Source: Eubacteriaceae bacterium CHKCI004
Lineage (GTDB): Bacteria; Bacillota; Clostridia; Lachnospirales; Lachnospiraceae
Length of the DNA: 64,000 nucleotides
Direction of reading: 5' to 3'
NCBI GenBank assembly: GCA_900016875.1
Contig: FCNR01000023.1
Span: 124,001-188,000 of the forward strand
Below are positions 25,238-32,976 of the stretch, one piece after another. Both the position numbers and the translations under genes were made by a program. Under the pieces are notes generated by a model. The model was not told the origin of the DNA and did no database searches. It worked only from the letters and a program-made list of their open reading frames with translations. Position 1 is the stretch's first letter. Every line of letters begins with the position of its first letter.

Positions 25238-25864
25238 ATGAAAACTAAAAAAATCACATCGTTTCTTTTTACATTTACTATGGCCCTGCTGCTGCTTTTC
25301 ACCACCGTGCCGACACAGGCCGCGAAGGAAAAGACACAGACGCCGGAACAGGCTTATGAGCAGTTTCTGTCTGAGAAAATCGGGCAGAACAAGTATTTCC
25401 AGATTGTAAATATCGGACACAAAAATGCCCCTGTTCTGATTATCGGAAAAGGGCAAAAAGAAGTCGTAAACGGTAAAACCTGTTTCAGGGACTGCAAGGT
25501 ATATGCATTTTCTGACGGACAGATAAAAAAGATGAAAGCCTTCAGAGATTATGGCGGACGGCTCATCAGTCTGAAAGAAAAGAATGGAAAATATTATCTT
25601 TGTAACGGCGGTTCCGATTACTCTTCTCTTTACACCATAAAGAAGGGAAAAGTAATCACCCACGAATATTTCAACTGTCACAGCGCCAAAGGTGCAGACC
25701 GCACAGACTGGTCTGTCTTTAAAAAAGAGGGAAAGATAATCAAAAATCTTGGTTATTTAAAGGCTTCAAAATATGAAAAACGAAGAGATTCTTATAAAAC
25801 CATAGAATCCGCAATTAACTTTATACAAAACACAGCTGCTAACAGAAATTCTATCACAAAATAA
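25238..25864 (+). CDS. Secreted protein of unknown function, 208 aa
   Basis: Signal peptide with a long hydrophobic core (FLFTFTMALLLLF) and a likely cleavage after TQA near residue 28. The mature part is lysine-rich and opens EQAYEQFLSEK, followed by beta-strand-rich sequence (YFQIVNIGHKNAPVLIIG, KVYAFSDGQIKKMKAF). Layout resembles the protein at 32301-32870 (Y..FL..K, then a short domain around a possible calcium loop, then KVKK). AAAGGAGG precedes the ATG. Not assigned to a named family. Confidence 0.8.
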   Translation: MKTKKITSFLFTFTMALLLLFTTVPTQAAKEKTQTPEQAYEQFLSEKIGQNKYFQIVNIGHKNAPVLIIGKGQKEVVNGKTCFRDCKVYAFSDGQIKKMKAFRDYGGRLISLKEKNGKYYLCNGGSDYSSLYTIKKGKVITHEYFNCHSAKGADRTDWSVFKKEGKIIKNLGYLKASKYEKRRDSYKTIESAINFIQNTAANRNSITK

Positions 25865-25879
25865 TACCAAAATTTCACA

Positions 25880-25909
25880 CAGCAGGCACAGTAATTTCTG
25901 CGCCTGCTG
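25880..25909 (+). terminator. Possible terminator hairpin after the secreted-protein gene
   Basis: Stem CAGCAGGC / GCCTGCTG with a 14-nt loop, 16 nt after the stop. There is no T-run, so termination may be weak. Confidence 0.4.
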
Positions 25910-25944
25910 TACGTTAATAGCCATGATGATATTGAAGGAGAAAT

Positions 25945-27080
25945 ATGAAAAAATCAATTTTTATTCTAAGCATGTTTCTTTGTGTTTTCGCTGTATCTGC
26001 CTGTAGTCAGTCCGGACAAAGGGAAGCAGTTCCTTCTGCAAGCGGAACGGAAGGTATACATACACCCTCCCAGGATTCGGCAATGAACACGGACAGTATC
26101 GTATTATCTCTGGACGAAAATACGCAGGTGAACGCAGAAGCATCAACACCGGAATCTTTGCAAAATATGAAAATGAATCTGGTAAAGGCCCATCGTCCAA
26201 CGATGAAGGAAGAGGATATTCAAAAGCTTTTTGCCACCGAGATGCATGTTGACAAAAAAGTGATGGACAAAGGCTATAAATCCCGGGAACTGGGGGAATA
26301 TGATATCTCTTTATTGTATGGTAAAGAGGGAGAATTTATGGAAGTTTCCCCAACCGATATTTATTTTCAGATCCCTGACTATGAATATTACCTGAATTGC
26401 CTGTTTACAGATCCTCTCTTTGAATCTTATAATCTCCCTCATTTTTCTCTATCAAAAGATTTATCTTTTGCATCGCGGGAAGATGTGTTTCAGATTCTCA
26501 AAGGATACTTTGACGCCTTTGGCATCAATATATCGGATGATTACGAAGCCTATGCCTTAAATCACAAAAAGCTTCAAAAAGAAGAACAGCCGACAGACTC
26601 TGATGGAAACATTATAGAAGAATATAGAAACGCAAGCTAGACAAAAGAAGACGATGCCTACTACTTTATCCTCCATCAGGAGGTTGACGGCGTTCCTATC
26701 CGGCAGGTAGCGTATGGAGATGGTTTTCAGGGAACCGGTATTGAACAGACGGAGCTGATGGCCGTTTACGGCGCCAGAGGTCTGATCGCTTTCCGGGAAT
26801 ATTGGGGATATGTACTGGAAGAAACTACGGAAGAACGGGAAATCATCTCTTTGGATCAGGCGCTGGAATCCCTGCAAAAAAATACGATATGCTGCTCACA
26901 GAGGATTCCACCCTGTTTGATGAAATCGCTCTGGAACTGATGCCGGTGTTTATCAGAGATAACGAGTATGAGATTCATCCGGTCTGGGCATTTCGGGGAC
27001 AGATTCAGGTTGAGGACTGGGGAAGTAGTGATATAGAGCTATTCTTTGATGGATTCAGCGGAAAAGAAATCACATCATAA
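25945..27080 (+). pseudogene. Lipoprotein gene with stop codon and frameshift
   Basis: Starts as a lipoprotein (MKKSIFILSMFLCV... lipobox AVSAC near residue 20; AAGGAG upstream). The frame is stopped by TAG at 26638-26640 but continues in the same frame as plausible protein (DDAYYFILHQEVDG ... EYWGYVLEET). It then shifts by one base at a run of seven A's (26876-26882), after which the -1 frame reads KYDMLLTEDSTLFDEIALEL to a stop at 27078. One more A would restore the frame. The intact product would be ~378 aa. It precedes two permease genes and an ABC ATPase, so it was probably a surface component of that system. Family not recognised. Confidence 0.75.
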
Positions 27081-27122
27081 TTTGTATATACAATGAATAT
27101 AACGGACAGGAGATTTATCGTG

Positions 27123-27962
27123 ATGAAACTTTTTCATATTTTGCGGGCTGATGGCACGCGATGGTTCGGACGCCGGAAAATGTGGGCTGCTATCATCGGA
27201 ATTGCTGCAGCTGATTATCTGATGTTAGGACAGGACGCCTCTGCTATTTCCGTCTCTTCTGTACTGGACATGGTTTATTTATATATCGGCGATCCATTTT
27301 TTATTCTTTGTCTCATGTTATCTGCCACTGTGATGGGAACTTCTTATTGTGATGAAAGAGAAACCGGCTGCTTCTTTCTTTTGATGAATAGATGCAGCCG
27401 AAAAAAATATATCATTTCAAAGATTATACATACGTTTTTCAGCGCTTTGTTTGTTCTGACTGCCGGAACGTTTCTCTGGATCTGCAGTATGCGGCTTTTT
27501 ATGCCCTGGGCCAACCCTCAGGAAGATTCATTTCGTTCTATAGCGTCAAATGGGATGGGCGAACTTTTACTCAGACAGAATTATCCTCTTTATTTTTTTC
27601 TTCATTCCCTTGGATATGGAATGACAGCAGGAATAGTATCCGCAGCAACTTTTCTAATCTCTATGATATTAAAAGACAAGATGTTGGTGCAGGTTTTACC
27701 AGTATTACTGTACTATATCAATACCATTTTCTTTCCGTCATATTCGGAACGGTGCTATACTTACAGTTTATCAAATATCTTTTATTTTATAGATAACAGT
27801 ATTTCTTCCACAAAATTACTCTTAGCCAGAGGCATCGGCATCTGTATCTTCCTGCTTTTCATTTTTGGTTCAATTTCTTACTGGATACTGGGGAGGAATT
27901 TTTATGGGACTTTACCCCGGAGGAAGCGCTTGCCATTACTTTTGTCATTTCTGTTTTACTAA
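27123..27962 (+). CDS. ABC-2-type membrane permease, 279 aa
   Basis: Membrane protein with about six to seven hydrophobic helices and a conserved-looking cytoplasmic segment DERETGCFFLLMNRCSRKKY, typical of small ABC-2 permeases of antibiotic or bacteriocin-type exporters. The start at 27123 (MKLFHILRADG) is chosen because AGGAG lies ~9 nt upstream; an ATG at 27093 is in frame but lacks a site. The C-terminal ~20 residues (RRKRLPLLLSF) run through sequence that also encodes the next permease in another frame, so the natural end may be altered. Confidence 0.75.
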   Translation: MKLFHILRADGTRWFGRRKMWAAIIGIAAADYLMLGQDASAISVSSVLDMVYLYIGDPFFILCLMLSATVMGTSYCDERETGCFFLLMNRCSRKKYIISKIIHTFFSALFVLTAGTFLWICSMRLFMPWANPQEDSFRSIASNGMGELLLRQNYPLYFFLHSLGYGMTAGIVSAATFLISMILKDKMLVQVLPVLLYYINTIFFPSYSERCYTYSLSNIFYFIDNSISSTKLLLARGIGICIFLLFIFGSISYWILGRNFYGTLPRRKRLPLLLSFLFY

Positions 27963-28264
27963 ATATACTCAGTGGATTATTTTTATATTTTTGCAGCCTT
28001 CTTGGACAGAAAACCACAGGAATGTGCATTGCCACCGTGTTTGCCGTACTTCCTCATATTGTGAACTGGCTGGATTTCACAACTTTTTATTGGCTTTCTC
28101 CGTATTCCTGGCTTTGTCTGGATACCACTATGAGGAATTATAATGGTTCCCTGCCGTCTTTGTCCTATGCGTTTTTTGTTCTGATTCTTCTAAATATAAT
28201 TTTGACAACAGCTATTTTTATCCGGATATGGTGGAAAAAAGATATGGAGGAATACATTTCATGA
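27797..28264 (+). pseudogene. N-terminally truncated second ABC-2 permease
   Basis: In the frame ending at 28264 the sequence is open from 27797 without a credible start. The recognisable part begins EEFLWDFTPEEALAITF and continues through three to four hydrophobic helices to IRIWWKKDMEEYIS. Full permeases of this kind are 230-280 aa, so about the first half is missing or fused out of frame onto the upstream permease gene. Its stop overlaps the ATPase start (ATGA-like, 28261-28264). An internal ATG at 28022 could give a short product but has no clear ribosome site. Confidence 0.6.
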
Positions 28265-28893
28265 AAATCATCGAAGTAGAAAATGTATCAAAAAGTTTTT
28301 CCGACAGGAAAGTTCTTGATAGTGTGTCTTTTACAATAGAAAAAGAAACCATCTGCGGACTCATCGGCAGAAACGGCTCGGGAAAGACAGTATTGATGAA
28401 ATGCATCTGCGGTTTTCTTACGCCGGATTCCGGCAGTATTCGCATTCGTGGTCGGTTACAGAACCGAAAGCAAGATGTATCCGGAAATATGGGAATTATC
28501 ATCGAATCTCCCGGCTTCCTGGAAAATGAATCTGCTTACGGTAATCTTCTTTATCTGGCGCGTTTGCGCGGGCTGATCGGCAAATCAGAAGTAAAAGAAG
28601 CCATCCGGCAAGCGGGCCTTTCTCCCGATGACCACAAAAAAGTAAAAAAATATTCCATGGGGATGCGCCAGCGTCTGGGTATCGCGCAGGCCATCATGGA
28701 AAAACCGGACATCCTGCTCCTGGACGAACCAATGAACGGCCTGGACGAACAAGGTGTCACCGACATGAGAACGCTTTTTCTCTCTCTGAAAGAAAACGGC
28801 GTAACTATCCTTCTGGCAAGTCATAATACAGAGGATATCGCGCTTCTCTGTGACAACGTATATCGTATTGACGGGGGAAAAATTCATATTTAA
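28261..28893 (+). CDS. ABC transporter ATP-binding protein, 210 aa
   Basis: Cytoplasmic ATPase of an exporter of the bacitracin/lantibiotic-immunity type. Walker A GRNGSGKTVL, signature YSMGMRQRLG (the usual LSGG is replaced by YSMG, as is common in this subgroup), Walker B ILLLDEPMNGLDE and switch ASHNTEDIA. ATG at 28261 has GGAGG 10 nt upstream. Complete, although its lipoprotein and one permease partner are damaged. Confidence 0.88.
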   Translation: MKIIEVENVSKSFSDRKVLDSVSFTIEKETICGLIGRNGSGKTVLMKCICGFLTPDSGSIRIRGRLQNRKQDVSGNMGIIIESPGFLENESAYGNLLYLARLRGLIGKSEVKEAIRQAGLSPDDHKKVKKYSMGMRQRLGIAQAIMEKPDILLLDEPMNGLDEQGVTDMRTLFLSLKENGVTILLASHNTEDIALLCDNVYRIDGGKIHI

Positions 28894-28964
28894 CTACAGT
28901 GGGAAATCTTCTTTCAACGATGTATTTACGCGATTTTCAAAAAAATTTGAATTTTTTTGTCACA

Positions 28965-29005
28965 AAACCCCTTTTTTAAACGTTTATATAATAAAGGGGT
29001 TTTTA
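28965..29005 (+). terminator. Intrinsic terminator of the ABC gene cluster
   Basis: Stem AAACCCCTTT / AAAGGGGTTT with an 18-nt loop and T-run, 72 bp after the ATPase stop. Confidence 0.75.
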
Positions 29006-29134
29006 TCTTTTTCCTGAAAAATATGTGAAAGAATTATGACCAAAATCATTGACTGTCCATTTACCAACTGATATTATATATTACAATATATTAGTACAAA
29101 AGGTATGTTTTCATGAACAGGGGGAGGTGTTGTC

Positions 29135-29965
29135 ATGAAAAACAGACAAACAAATCATGTACCTTTTTATATTTTGATTGTTCTGACGTTGCTGGTTTCG
29201 GCAATATATATCGTCATTGCCTTGAAGCAGAACGGCAGCAATGCATGGAATCCTGCCTTTTCTGCGGAGAACGGAGAGGTAACCGCCGGAGAAGGAGCGT
29301 CTTACATGCAGAATATCCGGGAACACCGGAACCGTTACTCACTTACCAGCGTTCCCTGGAATCAGAAGCTTTCATTCACAGTGCATATCGCGTCGGATTC
29401 TCCGGATATTGGAAAAGTATTGTATGAAGATGACTATGGTGTCATCTCTGTGGGTGATATTATTTTGAATGGTTACCAATGGTGGATATATTTTGATTTT
29501 ACCGGTAAAAAAGCAGGCGAGACATTTTCTCTCTTATCTCTGGACGTGGACGACCGTTATCTGCGCGAACAGGAAGAAGAACCGATGAGTGCGGAAAACG
29601 GCACCGATGTATCCGTATCAGAAGAGACTTCCGGCACAGAAAATACATCCAGCAACGAATCGGCTTTTGTTAAAACAGCCGGAATCGCAGAGGTACAGGA
29701 GTTATCTAAAAAAGAGAAGTCCAAAGACTGGCGGGTAAAAATCAGCTATCCTTATCAGGATGTAACAGCCTGGCATAAGGAATACTGGAATTCTGAGGAT
29801 CATCTTCCAAATGGAGAACGAATCGGATACATCGTTTTTCACAGCACCGATGAACAGGTAGCCGCTGAAACTTCCGGAGAGATGGATGTCACCTTTACCA
29901 TGAAGGGACTAAAACGCCTGATCTGGCAATCCAAAACTGCCGGGAACACACAGACATCTTTTTAA
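29135..29965 (+). CDS. Membrane-anchored hypothetical protein, 276 aa
   Basis: One N-terminal membrane helix (about residues 10-30, FYILIVLTLLVSAIYIVIAL) and no lipobox, so an anchored extracellular protein. A Ser/Thr/Glu-rich linker (about 150-185) separates two beta-rich parts. GGGGGAGG precedes the ATG by 7 nt. Followed after 41 bp by another small anchored protein, probably in one operon. Family not recognised. Confidence 0.75.
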   Translation: MKNRQTNHVPFYILIVLTLLVSAIYIVIALKQNGSNAWNPAFSAENGEVTAGEGASYMQNIREHRNRYSLTSVPWNQKLSFTVHIASDSPDIGKVLYEDDYGVISVGDIILNGYQWWIYFDFTGKKAGETFSLLSLDVDDRYLREQEEEPMSAENGTDVSVSEETSGTENTSSNESAFVKTAGIAEVQELSKKEKSKDWRVKISYPYQDVTAWHKEYWNSEDHLPNGERIGYIVFHSTDEQVAAETSGEMDVTFTMKGLKRLIWQSKTAGNTQTSF

Positions 29966-30006
29966 AGCTGATACGCCGGAGACGATATCAGCAGAAATGA
30001 GGCGCT

Positions 30007-30444
30007 ATGAGCACAACCAGAAAACATTTTTTTATCATGCTTCTTTTTATTGCCATAATCGCTGTATGTGCGACCGGTTTTACCCTGCACCATTTCGCAG
30101 AGGAAGGTCAGAACGATTACATCAGCGCTAAAACCATTTTCACTGACAAATTACAGGACAACTCAACAGAGCTTAATTTCTGGCTGGGCGACAGATGTTA
30201 CACCAGCACCGACAAAGAAATTATCCATTCTGTTTTCACATTGCTGCAGTCATTAAATGTACGGAAAAGCAGCGAAGAACCGCCGGAAGGAGGCTATCTT
30301 CTGGAACTGACCACAAAAAACAGGATGATTTCCTTCTCGGTTTCCAGCCACCAGCTGAGCATCTGCAATAAACGATATGAGACAGACGAAGATATTTCTC
30401 GTCAGATTTATGAAACGTTCTTTGGGGAGGAGCCGGCGTTTTGA
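30007..30444 (+). CDS. Membrane-anchored hypothetical protein, 145 aa
   Basis: N-terminal helix (FFIMLLFIAIIAVCATGFTL) then a ~110-residue extracellular domain with LNFWLGDRCYTSTDKEII and a GGYLLELTTKNRMISFSV strand pair. ATG preceded by GAGG at short spacing (4 nt). Not recognised. It is the last gene before a 667-bp gene-poor stretch. Confidence 0.7.
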   Translation: MSTTRKHFFIMLLFIAIIAVCATGFTLHHFAEEGQNDYISAKTIFTDKLQDNSTELNFWLGDRCYTSTDKEIIHSVFTLLQSLNVRKSSEEPPEGGYLLELTTKNRMISFSVSSHQLSICNKRYETDEDISRQIYETFFGEEPAF

Positions 30445-30595
30445 GAGTCTTCCTTCGCAAAATGGAAATTCGTAAATCTCTGTGCAGTACATAGAAGGCT
30501 GGCTACTGTGGCAAAACCGACGGTTGTGGCAATCTTTGACTGTTGAACGGTTCTGTCATAGGAAATTAAAATTTCAGCGGTACTTTTCGCTTGGT

Positions 30596-30801
30596 AAAAC
30601 GGTTATTTACAAATTGTTGTGATTTCAACCGTGACTTTACTATGATTAGCCTATATTAAAACGGTTATTTTATAGACTATTGTGATTTTAACCGTGATTA
30701 CGCCATAAAAAAACGGTTATTTCATGAACTATTGCATTATTAACCGTGTTTTCAGCCAAAAAATAACGGTTATTTCATAGACTATGGCGATTTTAACCGC
30801 A
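30596..30801. repeat. Array of four 38-39 bp inverted-repeat units
   Basis: Units at 30596-30633, 30658-30696, 30710-30748 and 30763-30801. Each starts with ACGGTTATTT and ends with its near complement (TTTTAACCGT in unit 2), with a partly conserved middle (ACTATTG.GATT). Gaps are 24, 13 and 14 bp, too short and irregular for CRISPR spacers. Each unit can fold into a hairpin or act as a binding site. Confidence 0.85.
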
Positions 30802-30893
30802 ATTTTTGTTTTTTATGATAGCAACTCTCTCCTGCCCTCTAATCAATCGCCATGATTTTTGTACATAGCATTAAAAAGTCAGGAGGGAAGTTG

Positions 30894-30953
30894 ATGACCC
30901 CGGTAAGCCAGCCGCTCTGGTACAGATTTCGTCGGTTTGCAGGCGTCATGTAG
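30894..30953 (+). CDS. Very short ORF, 19 aa, with strong ribosome binding site
   Basis: AGGAGG lies 8 nt before an ATG that opens MTPVSQPLWYRFRRFAGVM and stops. Aromatic and arginine-rich. It could be a leader peptide or the remnant of a lost gene; no downstream gene on this strand makes use of it. Confidence 0.25.
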   Translation: MTPVSQPLWYRFRRFAGVM

Positions 30954-31111
30954 ATGTTTTAATAAATATTTCCACAATCAGCCTGCCGAGGTGGAGGAGA
31001 AGAGCTTCCCGACTGCGTTTTTCTATGATGTATACAGCATCGCAAATCTCGTCTGCTCATATCTCCTCTGATTTTCTCAATGTCCACAGTTTCAATCGAC
31101 GGATTCCGCCT

Positions 31112-32014
31112 CTACCGGATCACATCCAGATAATAAACCATCTTTCCTTTCGGATATCCATGTTCCTGTAATGCTTTATAGGCAAACGGGTCGCAGACCA
31201 GGAGTGTTCCGAAGGATGCTTCCTTGATGGCAGCGAGGCTGTCGGCGTAGATCTGTTCTTGTAATGCTTTCTGGTCGGCTGCTTTCTGGCTGTCGGTACT
31301 GTGGGCGAGGGTGTTGTATTCCGCGCACAGCGGCGGCGTCCAGATGCCCACCACGTTCCGGCGTTTGTCGGCGCAAAGTTCCGGCAGAAATTCCGGTGCG
31401 CTTAAAAGGGTTTCTTCTTCTGTGTTGACAAGCAGGTTGTTCAGGGCTCCGTTCACAGACACGTTGGAATAGCTGATTGTATGACGTTTTCCTCCGGTCA
31501 GCTTCCATACCAGCCAGGTATCAATGGTTCCGAACAGAGCGCTTCCGTCCCGCAGCTTGCGGTTGACTTCCTCGTTATTTTTCATCAGCCACTCTACCAT
31601 CAGGGAAGAATATACCGGAGCCACCGTCCAGCCTGTTGCCTGTTTACATTTCTTACCCCACTCGCTGTCATTGATCTGCGCACAGCGGTCTGCGGTACGG
31701 TTATCCTGCCATACGATAGCCTTGCACAGCGGAACGCCGGTCTCTTTATCCCAGATAACCGTTGTCGCTCTCTGATTGGTGATACCGATACCGGAGATCT
31801 CCTCCGGAGCAGCCCCCGCCTGCGCCATAGCCTTCTTACACATGTCTATAGTCTTATCATAGATCTCCATGGCATCGTGCTCGACCTTGTCTTCCGACGG
31901 CGTATACTGTGTGAACTCTTCATAGCTCTGCGATACGATATTAAAATCCTTGTCAAACAATAATGCCCGTGTTCCTGTTGTCCCCTCATCAATAACCATT
32001 ATGTACTTTTCCAC
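31112..32014 (-). CDS. glpK: Chimeric glycerol kinase: FGGY N-half fused to unrelated tail
   Basis: Residues 1-~187 match the N-terminal domain of glycerol kinase: IDEGTTGTRALLF (phosphate loop), GIGITNQRATTVIWD, IVWQDNRTADRC and FGTIDTWLVWKLTGGK up to SYSNVS. After that the sequence departs from FGGY kinases; the last ~113 residues (LCAEYNTLAHSTDSQ ... GKMVYYLDVIR) are not recognised. The catalytic aspartate and the whole C-terminal ATP domain of a ~500-aa GlpK are missing, so kinase activity is unlikely. GTG at 32014 follows AAAGGAG. It looks like a recombination product about 31450. Confidence 0.7.
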   Translation of the reverse strand: MEKYIMVIDEGTTGTRALLFDKDFNIVSQSYEEFTQYTPSEDKVEHDAMEIYDKTIDMCKKAMAQAGAAPEEISGIGITNQRATTVIWDKETGVPLCKAIVWQDNRTADRCAQINDSEWGKKCKQATGWTVAPVYSSLMVEWLMKNNEEVNRKLRDGSALFGTIDTWLVWKLTGGKRHTISYSNVSVNGALNNLLVNTEEETLLSAPEFLPELCADKRRNVVGIWTPPLCAEYNTLAHSTDSQKAADQKALQEQIYADSLAAIKEASFGTLLVCDPFAYKALQEHGYPKGKMVYYLDVIR

Positions 32015-32071
32015 TTGACCTTCTCCTTTCATGAAAGTGAATTCTTGCATTTTCATGTTACGTTTTGTTTA

Positions 32072-32100
32072 ATACTATCACTCTGTCAATCTTATATCAA
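32072..32100 (-). promoter_or_regulatory. Promoter of the chimeric glpK gene
   Basis: On the minus strand TTGATA (32095-32100), 17-bp spacer, TAGTAT (32072-32077). Confidence 0.5.
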
Positions 32101-32223
32101 CAAAATACCACATTTATTTTTATATATATGTTGTTTTTTGTGGTTTTTGTTTGTTCATAAAAAGCAGGGGAAACTCCGCCTCCCTATTCTGCATTTTCTT
32201 TCTGCCCGGTATATGGTAAACTA

Positions 32224-32253
32224 TTGACAACCGCAAAGTAACTTGCAGATATT
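32224..32253 (+). promoter_or_regulatory. Possible promoter of the secreted-protein gene at 32301
   Basis: TTGACA (32224-32229) and, 18 bp on, GATATT (32248-32253). The -10 is weak. Confidence 0.4.
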
Positions 32254-32300
32254 TTGTCGAGGAATCTGATATGACTCCACGACAGCGAAAGGAGAAAAAT

Positions 32301-32870
32301 ATGAAAAAGAAATGGTATGCGATCCCTTTATCAGCCGCTCTGTGCCTGAGTATGATGCTGGCGACGGGCAGCAGCTCCGCTGCAGATGCCAGTACGAAGG
32401 CAGACCGCGCCAGAGCCTGCTATTCCGCCTTTTTAAACCGAAAACTTGTTGCTTCTTCTTATAACCGCTATGGCTATGACATTGTGGATATTAACGGCGA
32501 CCAGGTGCCGGAACTTCTTTTATCACAGATGATCGGCGGCAAATCTTATATGTACACTTATGACGTTTCCGTCGACAAAGTTAAAAAACTTAAAGGAAGC
32601 ACTCTCGGAAAGGCCGCTCCCGGCATGTATTATTCTGTCAAAAAGCATCAAGTCTGTTTCATTCAGGCGGATACCGGAGGAGGATCCTACACAATCTGGC
32701 AGTATAAAGGGAAAAAATTAAAGAAAAAAATGAAACTTAAATATTATAACGGTAAGTTCAGGACAAGAGGATATACCTGCAACGGCAAGTCTATCTCTTT
32801 TAAGAAAGGAAATAAAAAGATACAGAAAATCCTCCGGACTTTTCAATCCCTGCGCAATACAAATTTCTAA
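32301..32870 (+). CDS. Secreted protein with calcium-loop-like motif, 189 aa
   Basis: Signal peptide (IPLSAALCLSMMLATG, likely cut after SSAADA). The mature part has CYSAFLNRKL, then DIVDINGDQVPELLL, which resembles the D-x-N-x-D loop of calcium-binding FG-GAP/EF-hand-like repeats, then YTYDVSVDKVKKLKG. It ends lysine-rich (KGKKLKKKMKLKYYNGKF). AAAGGAG precedes the ATG at 32301. Similar in plan to the protein at 25238. Function unknown; probably a cell-surface protein. Confidence 0.8.
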   Translation: MKKKWYAIPLSAALCLSMMLATGSSSAADASTKADRARACYSAFLNRKLVASSYNRYGYDIVDINGDQVPELLLSQMIGGKSYMYTYDVSVDKVKKLKGSTLGKAAPGMYYSVKKHQVCFIQADTGGGSYTIWQYKGKKLKKKMKLKYYNGKFRTRGYTCNGKSISFKKGNKKIQKILRTFQSLRNTNF

Positions 32871-32913
32871 AAATTATGCACGGCAGGATCAGTTCCCGCC
32901 TGCATCTTAAACC

Positions 32914-32952
32914 GCTCTCCTCCTATCAGAAAAAAGCTGATGCGAGGAGAGC
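32914..32952. terminator. Two-tier hairpin between convergent genes
   Basis: Outer stem GCTCTCCTC / GAGGAGAGC, inner stem ATCAG / CTGAT. It lies between the secreted-protein gene and the GH3 gene and can serve both; a short T-rich stretch follows on the plus strand. Confidence 0.65.
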
Positions 32953-32976
32953 AATTCATTTTTCATACATTTCCTG

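Larger units (their letters stand above)
30445..31111. other. Gene-poor stretch with inverted-repeat array
   Basis: Contains the four-unit repeat array (30596-30801), weaker ACGGTT-containing sequence upstream of it (around 30516-30555), and one very short frame with a strong ribosome binding site (30894-30953). No gene of normal length is seen. Confidence 0.6.

Noticed and set aside
28022-28264. Stand-alone 80-aa membrane protein
   Set aside because: The frame is open and permease-like well upstream of this ATG, so it is better read as part of a truncated permease.
30596-30801. CRISPR array
   Set aside because: The gaps are 13-24 bp and unequal, repeat units diverge, and each unit is itself an inverted repeat; no cas genes are present.
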